From assembly GCF_015351025.1 (NCBI RefSeq), contig NZ_JADKRV010000012.1, forward strand, positions 1 through 35,772: 35,772 nt of DNA, read 5' to 3'. The translations under genes and the position numbers were made by a program. Numbering within the stretch: the stretch's first letter is position 1; each line of letters begins with the position of its first letter. The DNA comes from Curtobacterium sp. VKM Ac-1376 (lineage in GTDB: Bacteria; Actinomycetota; Actinomycetes; Actinomycetales; Microbacteriaceae). This document shows, piece by piece, positions 34,388-35,772 of the stretch. Below the pieces are notes generated by a model that saw only the letters and a list, made by a program, of their open reading frames with translations, had not been told where the DNA came from and searched no databases.

Positions 34388-34870
34388 TCAGGACGCGAGG
34401 ACCTCGTCGAGGACGGTGGATGCCTTGTCCTCGTCGGTCTTCTCGGCAAGCGCGAGCTCGGAGATCAGGATCTGCCGGGCCTTCGCCAGCATCCGCTTCT
34501 CACCCGCGGAGAGACCGCGGTCCTGATCACGTCGCCAGAGGTCGCGGACGACCTCGGACACCTTGATGACGTCCCCGGAAGCGAGCTTCTCGAGGTTCGC
34601 CTTGTACCGGCGCGACCAGTTGGTGGGCTCTTCCGTGAACGGTGCCCGGAGGACCTCGAACACCTTGTCGAGTCCTTCCTTGCCGATCACGTCGCGGACA
34701 CCGACCAGGTCGACGTTGTCCGCGGGGACCTCGATCGTCAGGTCACCCTGCGTGACCCGCAGTTTCAGGTAGACCTTTTCCTCACCCTTGATGACGCGCG
34801 TCTTGACTTCAGAGATGGTTGCCGCCCCGTGATGGGGGTAGACGACGGTCTCGCCGACCTCGAATTGCAT
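34388..34870 (-). CDS. carD: CarD-family transcription regulator
   Basis: 160 residues. RNA-polymerase-binding Tudor-like N-terminal domain ([19 protein letters not shown]) and a helical DNA-binding C-terminal domain containing the conserved [17 protein letters not shown] and [16 protein letters not shown]. CarD binds the RNA polymerase beta subunit and stabilises open promoter complexes, especially at rRNA promoters. The start has GGAG upstream. Followed by ispDF. Confidence 0.96.
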   Translation of the reverse strand: MQFEVGETVVYPHHGAATISEVKTRVIKGEEKVYLKLRVTQGDLTIEVPADNVDLVGVRDVIGKEGLDKVFEVLRAPFTEEPTNWSRRYKANLEKLASGDVIKVSEVVRDLWRRDQDRGLSAGEKRMLAKARQILISELALAEKTDEDKASTVLDEVLAS

Positions 34871-34896
34871 GTATCAGGCTCCGTTCCCAGACATCC

Positions 34897-34902
34897 AGTT
34901 TA
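34897..34902 (-). promoter_or_regulatory. Putative -10 element (TAAACT) of carD
   Basis: TAAACT lies 26 nt before the carD ATG, leaving a ~20-nt leader that contains the GGAG ribosome binding site. Confidence 0.45.
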
Positions 34903-34958
34903 CCACAAGGGGCGTTCGGGTAAGGGGACCCTCAACGCTCGCCCTCCCCGGTGATCGC

Positions 34959-34964
34959 TAGGAT
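34959..34964 (+). promoter_or_regulatory. Putative -10 element (TAGGAT) of the lipoprotein gene
   Basis: TAGGAT fits TANNNT. The leader after it begins with a stable hairpin GGGGACCG/CGGTCCCC (34971-34988) and ends with GGAGGAA before the TTG. Confidence 0.4.
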
Positions 34965-35011
34965 GGTCGCGGGGACCGCCCGGTCCCCATCGTGACTTAC
35001 GGAGGAATCTC

Positions 35012-35668
35012 TTGCGACCTCGGGTACTCGTGTCCGTCGCCGTTGCGGCAACCATCGCGCTCGGCGCCACCGGGTGCGAGTTCATGTCGCCGGCCCACAC
35101 CGTCGACATCAAGCAGATCACCGACGGCGTGGACGTCTCGACCGGCAAGGTCGACGTGCGGAACGCCCTCCTGATCTCGGACGACGGTGAGAGCGCCCGC
35201 TTCATCGGCACGCTCGTGAACAACGACGACCAGGACGACTTCACCGTCTCGATCGAGATCGGCGGCGCGACCCAGACCGTCGAGGTACCGGCGAACACCC
35301 ACGTCGACCTCGCCATGACGTCGGGCGCAGCGGACGGCGACGAGTCGAGCGTGCAGGAGGGCGAGGTCACGCAGGGCACCGCCGCCGGCGACGCGGAGCC
35401 GATCGTGTTCGCCGACGCCGACGCCGCTCCCGGTTCGCTCGTCAAGGTCTACTTCTCCTACCCCGACGCCGAGGGCGTCTCGGCCAACGTCCCCGTGCTG
35501 ACGAGCGCGCAGGAGGAGTACCAGACCCTCGCGCCGAGCCCGACCCCGACGTCCACCTCGACGTCGCCGTCCGAGAGCGGCTCGCAGCCGACCGGCGAGG
35601 CCGTCCCCGGAACGCAGCCCACTGACTCGCAGACGGATTCGTCCGAGGGCGACAACGGCACGAACTGA
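35012..35668 (+). CDS. Predicted lipoprotein, unknown function
   Basis: 218 residues from TTG at 35012, chosen for GGAGGAA 6 nt upstream and for the signal sequence it gives. Signal peptide with lipobox (VAATIALGATGC, Cys at about 22). The body has a beta-rich region (about 30-160; FIGTLVNNDDQDDFTVSIEIGG) suggestive of an Ig-like fold. The C-terminus is Ser/Thr/Pro/Glu-rich and probably disordered. No family recognised; similar lipoproteins occur next to carD in related actinobacteria. A terminator hairpin follows. Confidence 0.85.
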   Translation: MRPRVLVSVAVAATIALGATGCEFMSPAHTVDIKQITDGVDVSTGKVDVRNALLISDDGESARFIGTLVNNDDQDDFTVSIEIGGATQTVEVPANTHVDLAMTSGAADGDESSVQEGEVTQGTAAGDAEPIVFADADAAPGSLVKVYFSYPDAEGVSANVPVLTSAQEEYQTLAPSPTPTSTSTSPSESGSQPTGEAVPGTQPTDSQTDSSEGDNGTN

Positions 35669-35675
35669 CGCCGAC

Positions 35676-35697
35676 GGACGCGGCTGACACCGCGTCC
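35676..35697 (+). terminator. Terminator after the lipoprotein gene
   Basis: 8-bp stem GGACGCGG/CCGCGTCC with a 6-nt loop, 7 nt after the stop. Confidence 0.75.
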
Positions 35698-35772
35698 GGA
35701 ACGTGACGCACAGGAGGCCCGGTGCCACGGGCATCACGGTGGCGATGCAGAACGAGAAGTCGCAGCTGCAGA
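35698..35772. other. Right window edge with half of a terminator palindrome
   Basis: Contains ACAGGAGGCCCGGTGCCA, the left arm of the palindrome at 26495, but its complement is not seen before the window ends. A GTG at about 35721, preceded by AGGAGG, or an ATG at about 35745 could begin a plus-strand gene; too little sequence remains to judge. Confidence 0.3.

Overview
The window is high-GC chromosomal DNA of an actinobacterium. Gene content, GTG/TTG starts, DUF3027/DUF3263/DUF4032 proteins, a carD-ispDF block, an XPB-type helicase and a CIRCE-controlled groEL without groES fit Microbacteriaceae. A Curtobacterium-like genome is my best guess; this rests on overall resemblance, not on a database search.

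Layout. 1-604: a degraded IS3-type transposase fragment and tRNA-Arg(CCU). 618-3530: epoxide hydrolase-like protein, MFS transporter and HNH endonuclease, all on the minus strand. 3531-5793: a 31-codon ORF followed by a terminator, an NlpC/P60 cell-wall hydrolase behind a long structured leader, and a DtxR/IdeR-type metal repressor. 5935-8707: serC on the plus strand, a minus-strand pair (cold-shock protein with a tail, and a very acidic DUF3027 protein) with overlapping ends, and a small membrane protein. 8736-14768: a plus-strand run with a helicase-domain protein, an XPB-type helicase and a PhoP/PhoR-like two-component system. 14953-19308: a DUF559-type nuclease-fold protein, groEL with two CIRCE operators, cspA, and a LytR_C/DUF3263 pair. 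19405-26484: mostly metabolic and accessory genes (DUF2332, GNAT, msrB, tRNA-Thr(UGU), aldo/keto reductase, alpha/beta hydrolase, NAD(P)HX epimerase, glycerol dehydrogenase-like enzyme, zinc peptidase). 26549-30221: DsbA-like thioredoxin-fold protein, MsiK/UgpC-type ABC ATPase, DUF4032 kinase-like protein. 30666-34870: rlmB, cysS, ispDF and carD on the minus strand. 35012-35668: a lipoprotein.

This is mainly core chromosome; no phage, CRISPR array or obvious defence island is present. Themes: cell envelope (NlpC/P60, LytR_C protein, DsbA-like protein, lipoprotein), stress response (groEL, two cold-shock proteins, msrB, carD) and DNA/RNA metabolism (XPB-type helicase, HNH, rlmB, cysS). The most interesting material is non-coding: the NlpC/P60 leader (possible c-di-AMP riboswitch plus GTTACC repeats), a small ORF-terminator module upstream of the HNH gene, a REP-like doublet at 30265-30574, a family of terminator palindromes sharing a GGAGGCCCG core, and many TANNNT -10 elements 6-8 nt before start codons, which suggests leaderless transcription.
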